Shown: one piece after another, positions 1 to 11,280 of the stretch
Layout: every line of letters begins with the position of its first letter
How positions within the stretch are numbered: the stretch's first letter is position 1
NCBI GenBank assembly: GCA_012861695.1
Contig: JAAOOA010000098.1
Coordinates: forward strand, 525,001 to 589,000
Direction: 5' to 3'
Length of the DNA: 64,000 bases
DNA from: Trematomus loennbergii
Lineage: Eukaryota > Chordata > Actinopteri > Perciformes > Nototheniidae
The notes under the pieces: model-generated
What the model was told of the DNA's origin: nothing
Seen by the model: the letters and a program-made list of their open reading frames with translations, nothing else
Database searches by the model: none
Translations under genes and position numbers: made by a program

Positions 1-113
<113 letters not shown>

Positions 114-147
114 CAGTGTTACTGGTTGATCTCTCAGACTGGAGAAG

Positions 148-233
148 ATGAGTGATTGTCTGTCTCTGAAGAGTGACCGGTCTGAAGAGGAACTTCCAGA
201 CTTCAGTGATGAACCTGGACCCTCAGACACAAG
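148..233 (+). CDS. NLR unit 1, exon 1
   Basis: ATG at 148 opens MSDCLSLKSDRSEEELP, an acidic, serine-rich leader like the first coding exon of fish NLRC3-like genes. The exon ends at a GTAAGAG donor in phase 2. It joins in frame to the RING exon if the acceptor is the AG at 2305-2306. There is no ORF elsewhere that would give a better start. Confidence 0.65.
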
Positions 234-358
234 GTAAGAGTTTGTTCTGTTTCTACTGTAACCTGACCTGAAGAGCATTCAGGTTTTATATAATCTGATC
301 ATCTAAACTGTTGTTTTATTATTACATGAGCGCAGTAGAGTACAGAAACTCTGTAGAG

Positions 359-849
359 CAGGGTGTCAAACTCAAGGCCCGGGGGCCAAATCCGGCCCGT
401 GACTTCATTTATGTGGCCCACAAGAGCTTGCAAAGAATATAATATGTTTATTATACGGTTACATGATGATTTACAGAAGCACGTTGCCCATAAACTACAT
501 GTCCCACAATGCATCTCAAATTAGACTTTCTTCTCAGAATTTGACTCTTTTTTTAAATGTTAGTTTTTTTTTAAATGTCCTTCTGTTTTTTGACTTTTTT
601 TCCAGCTTTTCTTTTGAAATCATTTTGTGACATTCTCACTGAAGAGACTTGCAATTATTTGCCCAGACTTCTGATTTCAGACGTAGTAATTATGAAGTTA
701 TTACCCTATCTGATAATAATCCAATGCAGAGGCAATAATGTAATATAATACATTATTTTATATATATATTTATATATAAGTTACAACCGGCCCTTTGAGT
801 GCAGCCATAATGCTGATGTGGCCCGATTAAATTGAGTTTGACCCCCCTG
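359..849. mobile_element. Non-autonomous hAT element (unit 1 copy)
   Basis: A 491-bp element in NLR intron 1. It starts CAGGGTGTCAAACTCAAGG and ends with the inverted partner GAGTTTGACCCCCCTG. The 8-bp target-site duplication CTGTAGAG flanks it at 351-358 and 850-857, which fits hAT. There is no coding capacity. The same element sits in unit 2, so it was present before the duplication. Confidence 0.85.
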
Positions 850-857
850 CTGTAGAG

Positions 858-2306
858 TGTATTACAGAAATGCAGTAGATTAGAGTAAAGATTTGCAGTA
901 AAGTACAAAAAGAAACTCAGTAGAGAACAAAGTAAACTTCTCTAGTAAAATAATTATCTCACTCGACATGTAGAACTTTGTGTTAAGCAAATCAAATACA
1001 AACATGTAAAACTTCACAAATGAATTATAATAACAACTCATCAATAAACGCAGTAAATACAGTAACAAGGCAAAGAGGAGAGTTAACAATAATTTAGGAT
1101 ATTTCAATATGCTATGTATCCGTTTCATGAAATGTTTTTAAAATGACAATAATATTTGAAACAATATAAATCTTCCAACAAATGAGTTGACTACCTCAGC
1201 ATCTTTTTTAGACGTATTTCAAGATGTTTATTAATAATAGTAATTCCTGGTGAGCTGGTTGTGTTTAGCGTTAGCAGATGTAACTGATTACAAGTAGAGT
1301 CAATACAAAGACACACATGTGTACCTGGCAACACGAATGAAATGAAGAAGTGAAATTCATCACCTGTGTATTCACACAACTGGAAAAGTTATAACTTGAG
1401 TGTAAAGTTTGTGACGCTCTGTTACAAAAACCTGTCAGTGTTGAGATCCTGCTCCTGTGGTCTCTGACATACTGAGATGAATCAGAAAAGGGAACATCAG
1501 CAGCCAGAGCTCTACAGCACCTCATATTAAATCAGGGTTATTCATGTGTGTATAAACCAGAGACTGTCTGTGGTACTAACAATATAATAGCTGCTGTTCT
1601 TATGACTGGATGGAGTTATTTTGAGTGTTGATGGAGCAGCTACAATGTTAGCCTAGCTTTAATCAATCCGATCTCCATTCAGAATAAAACATTTTAAAGT
1701 GTTTTGCTTGTTGTGTTGCAGACAGACCTGACAAAGCATCAACTCAGGCTTTTACAAATCACTATTATACGTTGTTATTTCGGCCTCCTTTCCATATGAT
1801 ATTAATTCACAGCAAATTCAATGTAAATTGGGTTCATAGTGCTGTAGTGTAGATTAACACCCATATAACACCCCCACACACTCAGACACTCAAATCCAAA
1901 TCCAGCACCAGACACTTTTTTACGCTGCTCTGGAAAATCTTACACTAATTTCCCAAAGACTGTTATTTTGTATATATTTATTGTTGTGTTTTTTTATCTT
2001 AATGTGTGCACATGTATAAATGTGTCTGTTGATTGTGTATATATAGGATATACATATTTGTATACATATTTGTATTTTTATATTCAGGATTGTGGGAAAC
2101 GGTATTTTGATCTCTCTGTCTGTACACACAAACTGAAAGATTGACAAAAATGTTGACTTTGACTTTTGACTTTAATTCAGCTGATGTTATTAACCCAGAC
2201 ACAAAGCTGTGTGGTTTACTAATGATTTGCCACCTTGTTGTACCTTTGGTGAGAATCAGCTCCACTAATGTAAAGTGCTATAAAGGATGTGTTCATCTCC
2301 ACAGAG
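858..2306 (+). other. NLR unit 1 intron 1, remainder
   Basis: AT-rich intronic sequence between the hAT element and the RING exon. I see no domain, RNA gene or further transposon. It aligns by eye with 25,683-27,121 of unit 2 apart from small indels. Confidence 0.6.
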
Positions 2307-2532
2307 GGAGAGGAAGAGTGGTGTTCCTGTGGAGGAGCAGCTGTCCAGCTGTGCTCTGTGTCAGGACGTCCTGAAGGATCCAGTCTCTACCAGCTGTGGA
2401 CACTGGTTCTGCAGACAGTGCATCACCTCATACTGGGAGCAGAGACCTCCATCAGGAGACTCCTGCTGTCCCCAGTGTGGAGAAAACCCAGAACCAGAGC
2501 TGGAGTGCATCCAGCCAGTCAGACTCTACGAA
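2307..2532 (+). CDS. NLR unit 1, RING finger exon
   Basis: Encodes a C3HC4 RING: CALC, then SCGHWFCRQC and finally CPQC, with the usual spacing of TRIM-like E3 ligases. RINGs bind E2 enzymes and transfer ubiquitin. This exon is common at the N-terminus of fish NLRC3-like proteins. The flanking text reads VPVEEQLSSCALCQDVLKDP. All eight zinc ligands are present. The donor GTAAGA follows TACGAA. The acceptor at 2305-2306 rather than 2303-2304 is chosen because it keeps frame with exon 1. Confidence 0.85.
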
Positions 2533-2814
2533 GTAAGAGGCCAACACATGCAGCATCTTTACCTGGGCGCTCAGGAAAACATTAGCCCTGCACAAATATA
2601 ACATTTACGTAAGATAGTAAAGATATCTGCCAGCTAGTATTTGTTGGTTCCTTCTGGAGTCTTCATGTCCAGGATTTGTATGTGTATTTAGTTTAGTGTC
2701 GTGTTGTAAAGTATAGACATTAGGTTTTATAAAAATCATGACATTTTTATTTTTTATTTAATCATCAGATTCTTCAAGCATTTTCTGATTCTCTCACGTT
2801 TCCTTCTCTTCCAG

Positions 2815-4585
2815 CAGATAGTGGTCTGCAGGAGGTTTTAGATGAACATAGGCTCAGTCTGAGGAGGAGATGTGAACGTGTGACTGAAGGAACTGATCAA
2901 AGTGAAACCCTCCTCAACAGGATCTTCACTGAGCTCTACATCACACAAGGCCAGAGTGAAGAGGTTAATACCCAACATGAGGTGAGGCAGCTGGAGACAG
3001 CTTCCAAGAAGAGCCCTCCATGACACTCCAATCAAGTGCCAGGACATCTTTAAAGCCTTACCTGACCAACAGACTCTCATCAGAGCGGTCCTGACCAACG
3101 GAGTCGCTGGAGTTGGAAAAACCTTCTCAGTGCAGAAGTTCACTCTGGACTGGGCCGAGGGTTTGGGAAACCAAGATGTCAGTCTGGTGATCCCGCTCTC
3201 CTTCAGGGAGCTGAACCTGATCAAAGGTGAGCAGTACAGTCTTCTCAGGCTGCTCCATGTTTTCCATCCAACCTTACAGAAGGTCACAGCAGAGCAGCTG
3301 GCTGTCTGCAAAGTGCTGCTCATCTTTGACGGCCTGGATGAAAGCAGACTTTCTCTGGACTTCAGAAACAATGAGGTTGTGTCTGATGTCTCACAGCAGT
3401 CCTCAGTCAACGTGCTGCTGACAAACCTCATCAGGGGGAAGCTGCTTCCCTCGGCTCTCGTCTGGATAACTTCCAGACCTGCAGCGGCCAATCAGATCCC
3501 TCCTGAGTGTGTGGACAGGGTAACAGAAGTACGAGGCTTCACTGACGCCCAGAAGGAGGAGTACTTCAGGAGGAGATCGAGTGATGAAGACCTGTCCAGC
3601 AGAATCATCTCTCACATCAAGAGCTCCAGGAGCCTCCACATCATGTGTCTGATCCCAGTCTTCTGCTGGATCACTGCTGCAGTTCTGGACCACATGTTGA
3701 CTACAGACCAGAGAGGAGAGCTGCCCCAGACCCTCACTGACATGTACTCACACTTCCTGCTGGTCCAGACCAAGAGGAAGAAGCAGAAGTATGAAGAGGG
3801 ACATGAGACGAGTCCACAGCAGCTGACGGAGGCTGACAGGGAGGTTCTTCTGAAGCTGGGGAGGCTGGCGTTTGAACATCTGGAGAAAGGAGACATCATG
3901 TTCTACCAAGAAGACCTGCAGCGCTGTGGTCTTGATCACCGAGGCCTTGGTGCACTCAGGAGTTTGTACAGAGATCTTCAAAAGAGAGAGAGTGATCTTC
4001 AGAAAACAGTCTACTGCTTTGTTCATCTGAGCATTCAGGAGTTTCTGGCTGCAGTCTACATGTTGCACTGTTACACCAACAGAGACACAGAGGTACTGAA
4101 GGACTTCCTGAGAGAGGTCAGGATTACCCATCCCTGGATGTCTTCCTAAGAGGAGCCATGGAGAAATCCCTCAAAGTGAAAATGGCCACCTGGACCTGTT
4201 TGTCCGCTTTCTCCACGGCCTCTCTCTGGAGTCCAACCAGAGACTCTTAGGAGGCCTGCTGGGTCGCACAGACAACAGACCAGAAACCATCCAGAGAGCC
4301 ATCAGCAACCTGAAGGAGATGAGAAGTGATCTCTCCTGACAGGAGCATCAACATCTTCCACTGTCTGACAGAGATGAAGGACCACTCAGTACATCAGGAG
4401 ATCACAGAGTTCCTGAAGTCAGAGAACAGATCAGAGAAAACTCTCTGAGATCCACTGCTCTGCTCTGGCCTACATGCTGCAGATGTCAGAGGAGGTTCTG
4501 GATGAGTTGGACCTGAGAAGTACAACACATCAGAGGAGGGACGACGGAGACTGATTCCAGCTGTGAGGAACTGCAGGAAGGCTGT
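2815..4585 (+). pseudogene. NLR unit 1, FISNA-NACHT-winged helix exon, frameshifted
   Basis: A single large exon, as usual in fish NLRs. The FISNA region (LQEVLDEHRLSLRRRCERV and on) comes first, then the NACHT ATPase with Walker A GVAGVGKT at 3100-3123 and Walker B LLIFDGLDES near 3316-3345. Winged-helix and HD2-like sequence follow ([35 protein letters not shown]). The longest open stretch reaches 4149. Frame breaks are visible near 3010-3025, 4110, 4170, 4333, 4440 and 4515. Those near 4333 and 4440 are identical in unit 2. The exon ends at a GTAAGT donor. NACHT would drive nucleotide-dependent oligomerisation, and as written the protein stops before the LRRs. Confidence 0.85.
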
Positions 4586-5048
4586 GTAAGTCCAGATGTG
4601 ATTAACTTTATAAATAATGTAGATCAGAAGTTTGTTTCTTCTAATAAACACTATAAAATGTTTGATGTTTTAAATACTTTGAGAGAGAAATTAAATGATC
4701 CTAGTTATTCTATTTATTTATAATAATGTGACATTTTAAAGTGTTTTCTTCTCCTCATATTCCTTTGTGTGATGGAGGCGACATGTCAAACAAATGAAGT
4801 GATCACAACATACAGCAGTAGTTTACAGTTATCAGTGAATGCAGTTAGGTTATTAATATATCATTGCAGTTTCTTCAATATTAAATCAGATCTGTTTTTA
4901 CCACAATGCTTAAGAGTTTAAAATAAGATCTATTATTAAATTAAATTGACATGATATGTTAAAAGTTGTTCCATCAAATTCAGTAAGTTAATAACATGTT
5001 TCCTCTGTTTTTATACTAACACATGTTGTAATGTATGTGTTATTATAG
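4586..5048 (+). other. NLR unit 1 intron before LRR1
   Basis: AT-rich intron with no recognisable element. It is nearly identical to 29,373-29,823 in unit 2 except for scattered one-base indels. Confidence 0.6.
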
Positions 5049-5222
5049 ACTTACTATCTGTAGACTCTCAGAGACTGACTGTGAAGTCGTGGCCTCAGCT
5101 CTGAAGTCGGACCCCTCTCATCTGAGATATCTGGACCTGAGTGGCAACTATCTGCAGGATTCAGGAGTGGAGCTGCTGAGTTCTGGACTAAAGAGCCCAA
5201 ACTGCAGACTGGAGACTCTCGG
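5049..5222 (+). CDS. NLR unit 1, LRR exon 1
   Basis: A 174-bp exon, the standard size for one fish NLR leucine-rich repeat pair. It reads [19 protein letters not shown], a ribonuclease-inhibitor-type LRR. AG acceptor and GTCAGT donor flank it. LRRs form the ligand-sensing or autoinhibitory solenoid. No stop in the frame. Confidence 0.85.
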
Positions 5223-5648
5223 GTCAGTTCACTGACTGCAGTTCATACAGATCTGATTGTGTTTATGATTTTCTGAATTTGCCCGAAGACATTTTAATTC
5301 TTTTATTTGTTTCTGTATTTCCAAATGGAAATGGAATCCAAACTTTAAGAACAACAAAGATCAGAGAAGGTGAATGTGTGAGGGAGAGTGTTTGAGCTTC
5401 CACAGACTCACTCTGTGCTCCATGAGTCAGTGGAGATGCTGTCAGTACTGATGAGCTGTGAGGGAGATGAAGGAGTTGTTAAACATCTGATGAGAGAAAC
5501 TGCTGCAGAGAGTTCCAGATGATCAGGATCTGTTTCTACATCATCTCTGACATTAAAACATTGTTCAGCTCTGATCAGATTATTAAACCTGGAGTTATTT
5601 CAAACAGGAACATTGTTTTCTAAAGTACATCATGTTTTCTTTATTTAG

Positions 5649-5819
5649 ACTGAAGAGCTGCAGTTTGTCAGAGATCAGCTGTTCTGCTCTGATCTCAGCT
5701 CTGAAGTCCAACATCCATCTGAGATATCTGGACCTGAGAGACAACGATCTGCAGGATTCAGGAGTGGAGCTGCTGAGAGATCTTCTGGAGAGTCCAGACT
5801 GCAGACTGGAGACTCTCAG
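5649..5819 (+). CDS. NLR unit 1, LRR exon 2
   Basis: A 171-bp exon with the motif [19 protein letters not shown] and the ending DCRLETL. It is open, flanked by TTTAG and GTCAGT, in the same phase as LRR1. The matching exon in unit 2 is 30,423-30,593. Confidence 0.85.
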
Positions 5820-6149
5820 GTCAGTTCTCCATCTTCAACTTCTGTGCTGAGATTATTATGTGAGAGCTGTGTTGACTCTGAGCTGCAGACATCAGGCTGA
5901 TATCACACTGATCCTCACTGAGTATCTTAACCCTCTACAGTCTCAGCCTTTGTTCATATTGTTGGTGTCCTGGTCTGTTTCAGTAAGAATGCTTGTTTAG
6001 CCTCAGCCCTGCACTGCACTCATGTTATTCACATCTTTCCTTTTAAGACAAACTAAGCTCTCAGAATCTAATTATAATGTTACATTAATGTATAAATAAT
6101 AATAACACCATTAATCTGACCATGCAATAGCCTCAGAAAGGCTAAACAA

Positions 6150-6402
6150 GGTTAAGTTTAAGGTACGTTTATAAAGCACATATCAGACACAAAGGCCATT
6201 CAAAGTGCTTTACATAGGCAATAACAAATACTAAAATTAAATAAAAATAAGTCGAACAAAAAGACAATTTATAAAAAATATAGAAAATAGTTAAAAAGAG
6301 ACATTGTAAATAAACAAGTTTCTCAAGGTTTTGTTGAGACATGAGTTCTTGCAGTCTGGCTATGTCCTTTAGGTGGTAGTATGCTGATTTTGTATTTCCT
6401 TT
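6150..6402 (-). mobile_element. LINE 3' end fragment (L2-like), minus strand
   Basis: Contains the inverted form of the AAAGCACTTTGAATGGCC-like tail that ends L2-type LINEs, followed by more 3' sequence. Unit 2 has the same fragment at about 32,130-32,460 and retains more of the RT part. Confidence 0.55.
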
Positions 6403-6932
6403 TTTTTGGTCAATTTATTGAACATGTCAGAAACAAAACAAACAACAATAATAATGATAATTATAACAAAGAGAAGTGGGAAATAAAAACGTTCAAGGTA
6501 CAAAAAACCCCAAAAAATGAATACTCAAATAGTCTCTGTCATGTTCAACAGGGGCAAAAAGAAGCTTAAAAACGTTTCTGGTCCTCCTCTAGCGTACATT
6601 TTTCTTGAAAATAAAGATTAGGTCATCGTCATCAGCATCCGTGATATTGGATTCATTGTTTTAAACAAATAATTGTTTTGAACAAAACAACCAAAAATAA
6701 ATAACTTTTACAATGACAAGAAATAGCATGACTTCACAGATCCTGCTCATTCAGGGTTTGGTTTCTAAATAATAGTTTTAGTTTAGATAAACTTGCACAA
6801 TATTTCAGCTCCTCATTACAGTTATTCCACAGATCACCTTTTGTTGAGATGCAATGAAGTTTGGAATTTGTTCGTATGGATGGTTTAAAAAAAATGCGGT
6901 TTCCTCTCAACATGTGCATGCCCTCTCTCGTG
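6403..6932 (-). mobile_element. Retroposed LINE 3' fragment with target-site duplication, unit 1 only
   Basis: Begins with a T run that reads as a poly(A) tail on the minus strand. The 12-bp duplication TGTATTTCCTTT is at 6391-6402 and 6933-6944. Unit 2 has a single uninterrupted copy of that site near 32,370, so the insertion is later than the duplication. The minus strand encodes about 60 residues resembling a LINE C-terminus at 6734-6919. Confidence 0.7.
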
Positions 6933-7026
6933 TGTATTTCCTTTGATGTGTATTTTGAAATTGACCTGGAGTTATTTCAAACAGGAACATTGTTTTCTAA
7001 ACTTACATCATGTTTTCTTTATTCAG

Positions 7027-7197
7027 ACTGAGAGACTGCAGGTTGACAGAGATCAGCTGTTCTGCTCTGGCCTCAGCTCTGAAGTCCAACATCCATCTGA
7101 GAGATCTGGACCTGAGTGACAACGATCTGCAGGATTCAGGAGAGAAGCTGCTGAGAGATCTTCTGGAGAGTGCAGACTGCAGACTGCAGACTCTCAG
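7027..7197 (+). CDS. NLR unit 1, LRR exon 3
   Basis: A 171-bp open LRR exon with [19 protein letters not shown]. It ends in phase 2 (CTCAG before GTCAGT), which fits the following small exon starting with G at 7620. Confidence 0.85.
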
Positions 7198-7619
7198 GTC
7201 AGTAAGGGGTCGACTCAGTGTCTGCTGGTTCAGCAGTATTGTATTAAACACAGGGAGGTGTTTCTCACACTGGGGAATCACAACAGATCTCTCTCTCTTT
7301 TTTTATTCACCAACAATATATTGTAAGCTGAAAATGCAAAGCCACATTTAGTTAGTAAGCAACTTTCTAACAGACATATGGGATTTTACAGAAGAGTGGA
7401 AAAGGTAGTCTGTTTTGTTTCCTGTCAGGTTTTTAGTTTCTAGATTAATGACTGGTTACTTCCTGTAATGCAGCTGAGAGCTGTGGCAGTCAGTCGTAGT
7501 GTTTGCAGAGAAGATATGATGGGATGTAAAGCATGAGATCAGGACTCTGAAGCTGACTCAAAGAACAAACTATTATTTTAAACTTATCCAAAACTGTTGG
7601 ATTGTGTTCATCCCTACAG

Positions 7620-7660
7620 GATCAATGGTGAGACGATCACAGCCAAGAAACAGAAGAACT
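7620..7660 (+). CDS. NLR unit 1, linker exon a
   Basis: A 41-bp exon following TCCCTACAG. It adds INGETITAKKQKN after the last LRR and ends at GTGAGT in phase 1. Unit 2 has a stop codon in this exon (34,156-34,158). Confidence 0.6.
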
Positions 7661-7873
7661 GTGAGTACTGAAACCATATCCTCCATTCATCAAGATATTG
7701 TACATTAAAATCTGATCTTTAAAGGTCTTTATAGTACAACAACAATATATTTTAATTCCAACTTGTTACAGCTCAATTTCATCATTTTGGCTGCTAATGT
7801 TTCTCTTTGTTCATGTTTAATTATTATAATTGTTTAATTATTATTTCTCTCTGTCACCTCTTCTCTCCATCAG

Positions 7874-7914
7874 GTGCCTCCGATGTGGAACAGGAAGTGA
7901 CGACAGACATTAAG
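7874..7914 (+). CDS. NLR unit 1, linker exon b
   Basis: A 41-bp exon following CCATCAG. It reads ASDVEQEVTTDIK and ends in phase 0 at GTGAGA. The phases join linker exon a and either the FIIND exon at 8284 or the CARD exon at 11,281. It is missing from unit 2, which lacks everything equivalent to about 7,690-11,150. Confidence 0.55.
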
Positions 7915-8283
7915 GTGAGAGCGGAGCAGTTGTACAGAGTGAAGTATATATATTTCACCTCTGAATTAAATATTATTATTAGGGCTGTCAAGTTAAACGC
8001 TATTACGCGCGCAATTGATCTAGAAACCTTAATTTATAATGTCCCGCCCCAATGTGCTGTGATTGGCTGGTACTGCTGTGACCGGGCTACAGCGGCAGAC
8101 CTGGTCGCTCGGCACTATGTCACTATGTTAACCTGTTGATAACCCATGAAAGGATCCAGTCTAATTTGCACTTTTTTTAAATTTGTCTTACGATGTTCTG
8201 GAATTGTGGTTTGTGTTCATCAAGCAAGAGTTGTATTTGATTTTTATAAAAATAACTAACTTGTGTTTCTGTCATACTTCCAG

Positions 8284-8330
8284 GCTTCAGTTTCCTTCTC
8301 ACCTGAACACACAACTGAATTTTCATACAG
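8284..8330 (+). pseudogene. NLR unit 1, first FIIND exon (relic)
   Basis: A 47-bp exon after TTCCAG reading ASVSFSPEHTTEFSYR, ending in phase 2 at GTAATC. The text resembles the start of the FIIND (ZU5-UPA type) domain of fish NLRP1-like proteins. Its phase fits linker exon b before it and the FIIND relic at 9,806 after it, which would continue as SYR-FRF. Confidence 0.5.
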
Positions 8331-8449
8331 GTAATCCTATTACATTAATGTCATGCTTTTCACCATAAAATATTGCATTCAATCTCATTCCAGCAGACAT
8401 ATATAATATAATGCATCTATGTTTAAGATGGTATACAGCAGTGGTTCTC

Positions 8450-8908
8450 AATCTTTTCGAGTCACGACCGCTCAGAATAATCTGGTTGGTGACATGATGT
8501 TTCATCAGTGTGAGCTGCACCAGCTTGTGTGGAGTGAATTCATATGCGTTTGCCAGTTCGAGCCTATATATGTCTGCTTCAGATGTTAGACTTTGTCTTC
8601 CTGCGAGGCCGTCCAGTTTCCCTCTGCGCTTTTGTCTCGGCAACTCCTTGGTGAACTGAAGTGGTCGGCAATGAAGGCAGTACATTCTCGGGCCCTGTCT
8701 CGACGTCATCTCAGCCCGATGGAGGATCCTGATCTTCTTTCTAAGGAATGGATGCACATCAGCTGAGGAAGGCTTTCTTCCCCTCTTCTCCAAGACGTTC
8801 AGCTGCAATGCTGTCGATGATTGTTGTCATTGCTTTCAGCTTACGATCAGCCTCTTCCTTACCCGCTACCTCCAGAATATGGTCATCTTCAGCAAACTGA
8901 TTCCACAG
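8450..8908 (-). mobile_element. Degenerate LINE-type coding fragment, minus strand
   Basis: The minus strand has a 161-codon ORF (8323-8808) with text such as RKKIRILHRAEM and LQFTKELPRQKRRGKL. This resembles the arginine-rich stretch upstream of RT in some fish LINE polyproteins. It seems to resume after the hAT element, at about 9,432-9,540. The family is not settled and it may be an old fragment of another retroelement. Confidence 0.35.
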
Positions 8909-9423
8909 TAGGGATGGGTACCGTTAAGGTTTAAACGGTACTAATACTTTTATCGATACCGCTTATCGATCCGGTCTTTTAACGGTACTTTTATTTGTTC
9001 TTTTGGAGAAAAAAATAAGGTAAACTAACTAAACAAATTGTGAACAAAACTAACATTACTTTTTATTTAAATTAAATAAATAATATTTCACATCAAAAGA
9101 AACAACAATGTTTTAACAAATCGTATTAAATAATCTGATGACAGAAGCAGGCGGGGGAGAGAGATCTCTCGTCTGGATTGGAAAGATCGAAAATACTAAA
9201 AATAATCATAGACGCATTTTTTCATTCAGTCTTTTTGCATATTAGAAAAGGAGTTGGCGACACTAAAACTGCAATATAATGTTTGTGTAGCAATAATACA
9301 TATGACATATATTTTTTACATGTCTCCAGTACAGATAAAAAGACCGATAGCGTCGGAGCTTAACGGTCTTTAATAATTCAGCCCCGGGGCCCGTTTAATA
9401 CCGGGGCTCGGTACCCATCCCTA
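8909..9423. mobile_element. Non-autonomous hAT element, unit 1 only
   Basis: A 515-bp element with ends TAGGGATGGGTACCG and CGGTACCCATCCCTA. The 8-bp target-site duplication TTCCACAG lies at 8901-8908 and 9424-9431. No ORF. It is nested in the degenerate LINE-type sequence within the intron between the two FIIND relic exons. Confidence 0.85.
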
Positions 9424-9805
9424 TTCCACAGTGAAGTCATGTGTTCTGCAGGCCATTTGACCCGCTCCTCTTGGACTCTGATAGAGGGATGAGTTGGCAA
9501 CACTTGGATGTTCCGGGCACTATGTGGTGACTCTGGGCCTGGCACTACATTCACCACATAAACAAAATTAAAACAGTTAGCGATACATGCTGCTGGTGCT
9601 CCATCATGAGAAAAAGAAAGAGGAGGAGTTCATGATTGCATGGCATTAGTCTTGAATGTTGCTGAGAGAGAGCGGACTGATCCTCTCGATGTTATCAGTC
9701 TTTACACAGCGGTCAGTTTCCCAGCTCTGCACATGAACACCTGTCATCTCAAAACACAGGCCAGTGAATGCTTGTTGTAGTAACTTGTCCCTCGTGTGTC
9801 TACAG

Positions 9806-9995
9806 GTTCAGGTTCTTCGTCAAGGTGTGTTAGAGTGTGCTTGACTGGTGTGGTGTTTAGGGCTCAGGAGGCGGAGCTGCCGAACAGGACGGTCCCTTTA
9901 GAGGAGAGTCCCCTCCAATAGCTGGTAAGCAGGTAGCAGGGCCGCTGTTCAATGTGAAGAGTTCTGATGAAGCTGCCGTCTGCCAGCTCACTTAT
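9806..9995 (+). pseudogene. NLR unit 1, second FIIND exon (relic, 5' part)
   Basis: Follows CTACAG and starts with the G needed to complete the phase-2 codon of the exon at 8284, giving FRF. After a frame-broken stretch it reads AGPLFNVKSSDEAAVCQL at about 9,936-9,989. This is close to the conserved AGPL-x-I/V-K core of the FIIND domain in NLRP1/CARD8. The similarity ends abruptly near 9,990. Several stops and frameshifts make it non-functional as written. Confidence 0.5.
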
Positions 9996-10896
9996 ACTTA
10001 TACTATGCATTCAAAGGTTATAAAGCAGCTTATTAAACTAATTTAACAAAGATAGCAACAGTATAATTTAGACACCAAATGTGTTCTTTACATTCAAATA
10101 GTTTTGTCCTCAAAAGAAGAAGAATTAAAGTATTAAAACGTCCATTTAGTCAATGTGTTGCATGACATTATTGATAATTTAAGCATACGATGCAATGCAG
10201 CTCTAAATACTGAGTTAGATTGTATTTGGGCCCTCTGCAGTCTCCTCACTGTAATATTAAAGAGATTGAAACTGGGATTTGTCAGTCCACAGCATGCTCA
10301 GCTGCTAACAGTGCTAACTCAACGCTAACTCTCTGTTACTGTTGTGCTGCTTGAGGAAGAGCTCTGCTAAAGAAACACATTGTGCACTTGACACTGAAAC
10401 AGGAAGCTGCTCATATGCTAATAGCAGTTGGATTAATTCTTACTTTGTTATCCATCTGTTGCTCTTTCTAATCTTTACATTGTAAGTGTGCTGAACCATG
10501 AACAAAACAAAACAACAACATTTATAAGTAAGACTTTCTACGCCCTAAAAGCTTTAGAAAACTCTTCACACATCTAGAGAATCACTCAGACATGAGAGCG
10601 GACACAGTCAAGCTGTTCTGGCAGCAGATTACAAACATTTCAGCAGTCTTGTAAATAAAAGATCATTTATAAAGTTTTGCATAACAGTAAATGCTCACAT
10701 CCAGAAAGATCACAGGGGGACAGAACAATAATTAAACATTACAAATAAAAGGTGAGGATATAAACTGGTACATCCTAGTGAGGCTCCAAAGTGAATGACA
10801 TTAGATTAACATTACTTCTGAACTAAAGTGGTGTGACATTCAATATGATGAAGCTGTTTCAGCAGCAATGCAACAGCTCTTTGCTTCACAGCGTTG
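9996..10896. other. Unclassified sequence splitting the FIIND relic
   Basis: About 900 bp of AT-rich sequence with no ORF or recognisable terminal repeats. It separates two stretches that would be adjacent in a FIIND exon, so it is probably an old insertion. Confidence 0.35.
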
Positions 10897-10959
10897 CTCC
10901 TGGACGTTCTGTTGTCTGTCGTCCACATCACTGATGAAGGCATGAGCATCATTACTACG
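10897..10959 (+). pseudogene. NLR unit 1, FIIND exon relic, second piece
   Basis: Reads LLDVLLSVVHITDEGMSII in one frame. This resembles the stretch that follows the VCQL segment in fish FIIND domains. It is too short to be certain, but its order and strand agree with the relic at 9,806. The autoproteolytic site region was not found. Confidence 0.35.
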
Positions 10960-11280
10960 TTAAACACACAACCTGTAATGTTCTGCCACTAGAGGGCTCT
11001 GCCGTTATCTATAGTAAAGCTGGAGGGTGGTGTGGGGTGAAACAGCGTGGCATTATGGGAGTTGTAGTCTTCAGCTTCTCATGCTTAAGTGGATACAACA
11101 CGGCATTACAGGAGACCGTGATGACACATACTGTTACCTTACATATTTAAAAAAATATGAATAACATAGGTGTAGTGAACAAATATCCACCTCTGGGAAT
11201 GTCAATTAACTTACATTTTTAAGAGATCTGTTTAATGTGATTGTTGGTCAACAAAAGTATTTTCCCTGTTTATCTACCAG
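10960..11280 (+). other. Intron-like sequence before the CARD exon
   Basis: No element recognised. From about 11,150 it matches the sequence preceding the CARD exon of unit 2 (34,265-34,441), which marks the right edge of the unit-1-only stretch. Confidence 0.5.

Noticed and set aside
2838..3491. 217-codon minus-strand ORF
   Set aside because: It overlaps the NACHT coding strand, has no domain, and is a frame shadow, like the others over 3,400-4,130.
8323..8808. Host protein of 161 codons on the minus strand
   Set aside because: The text resembles a LINE polyprotein segment, and the reading continues brokenly beyond the hAT insertion.
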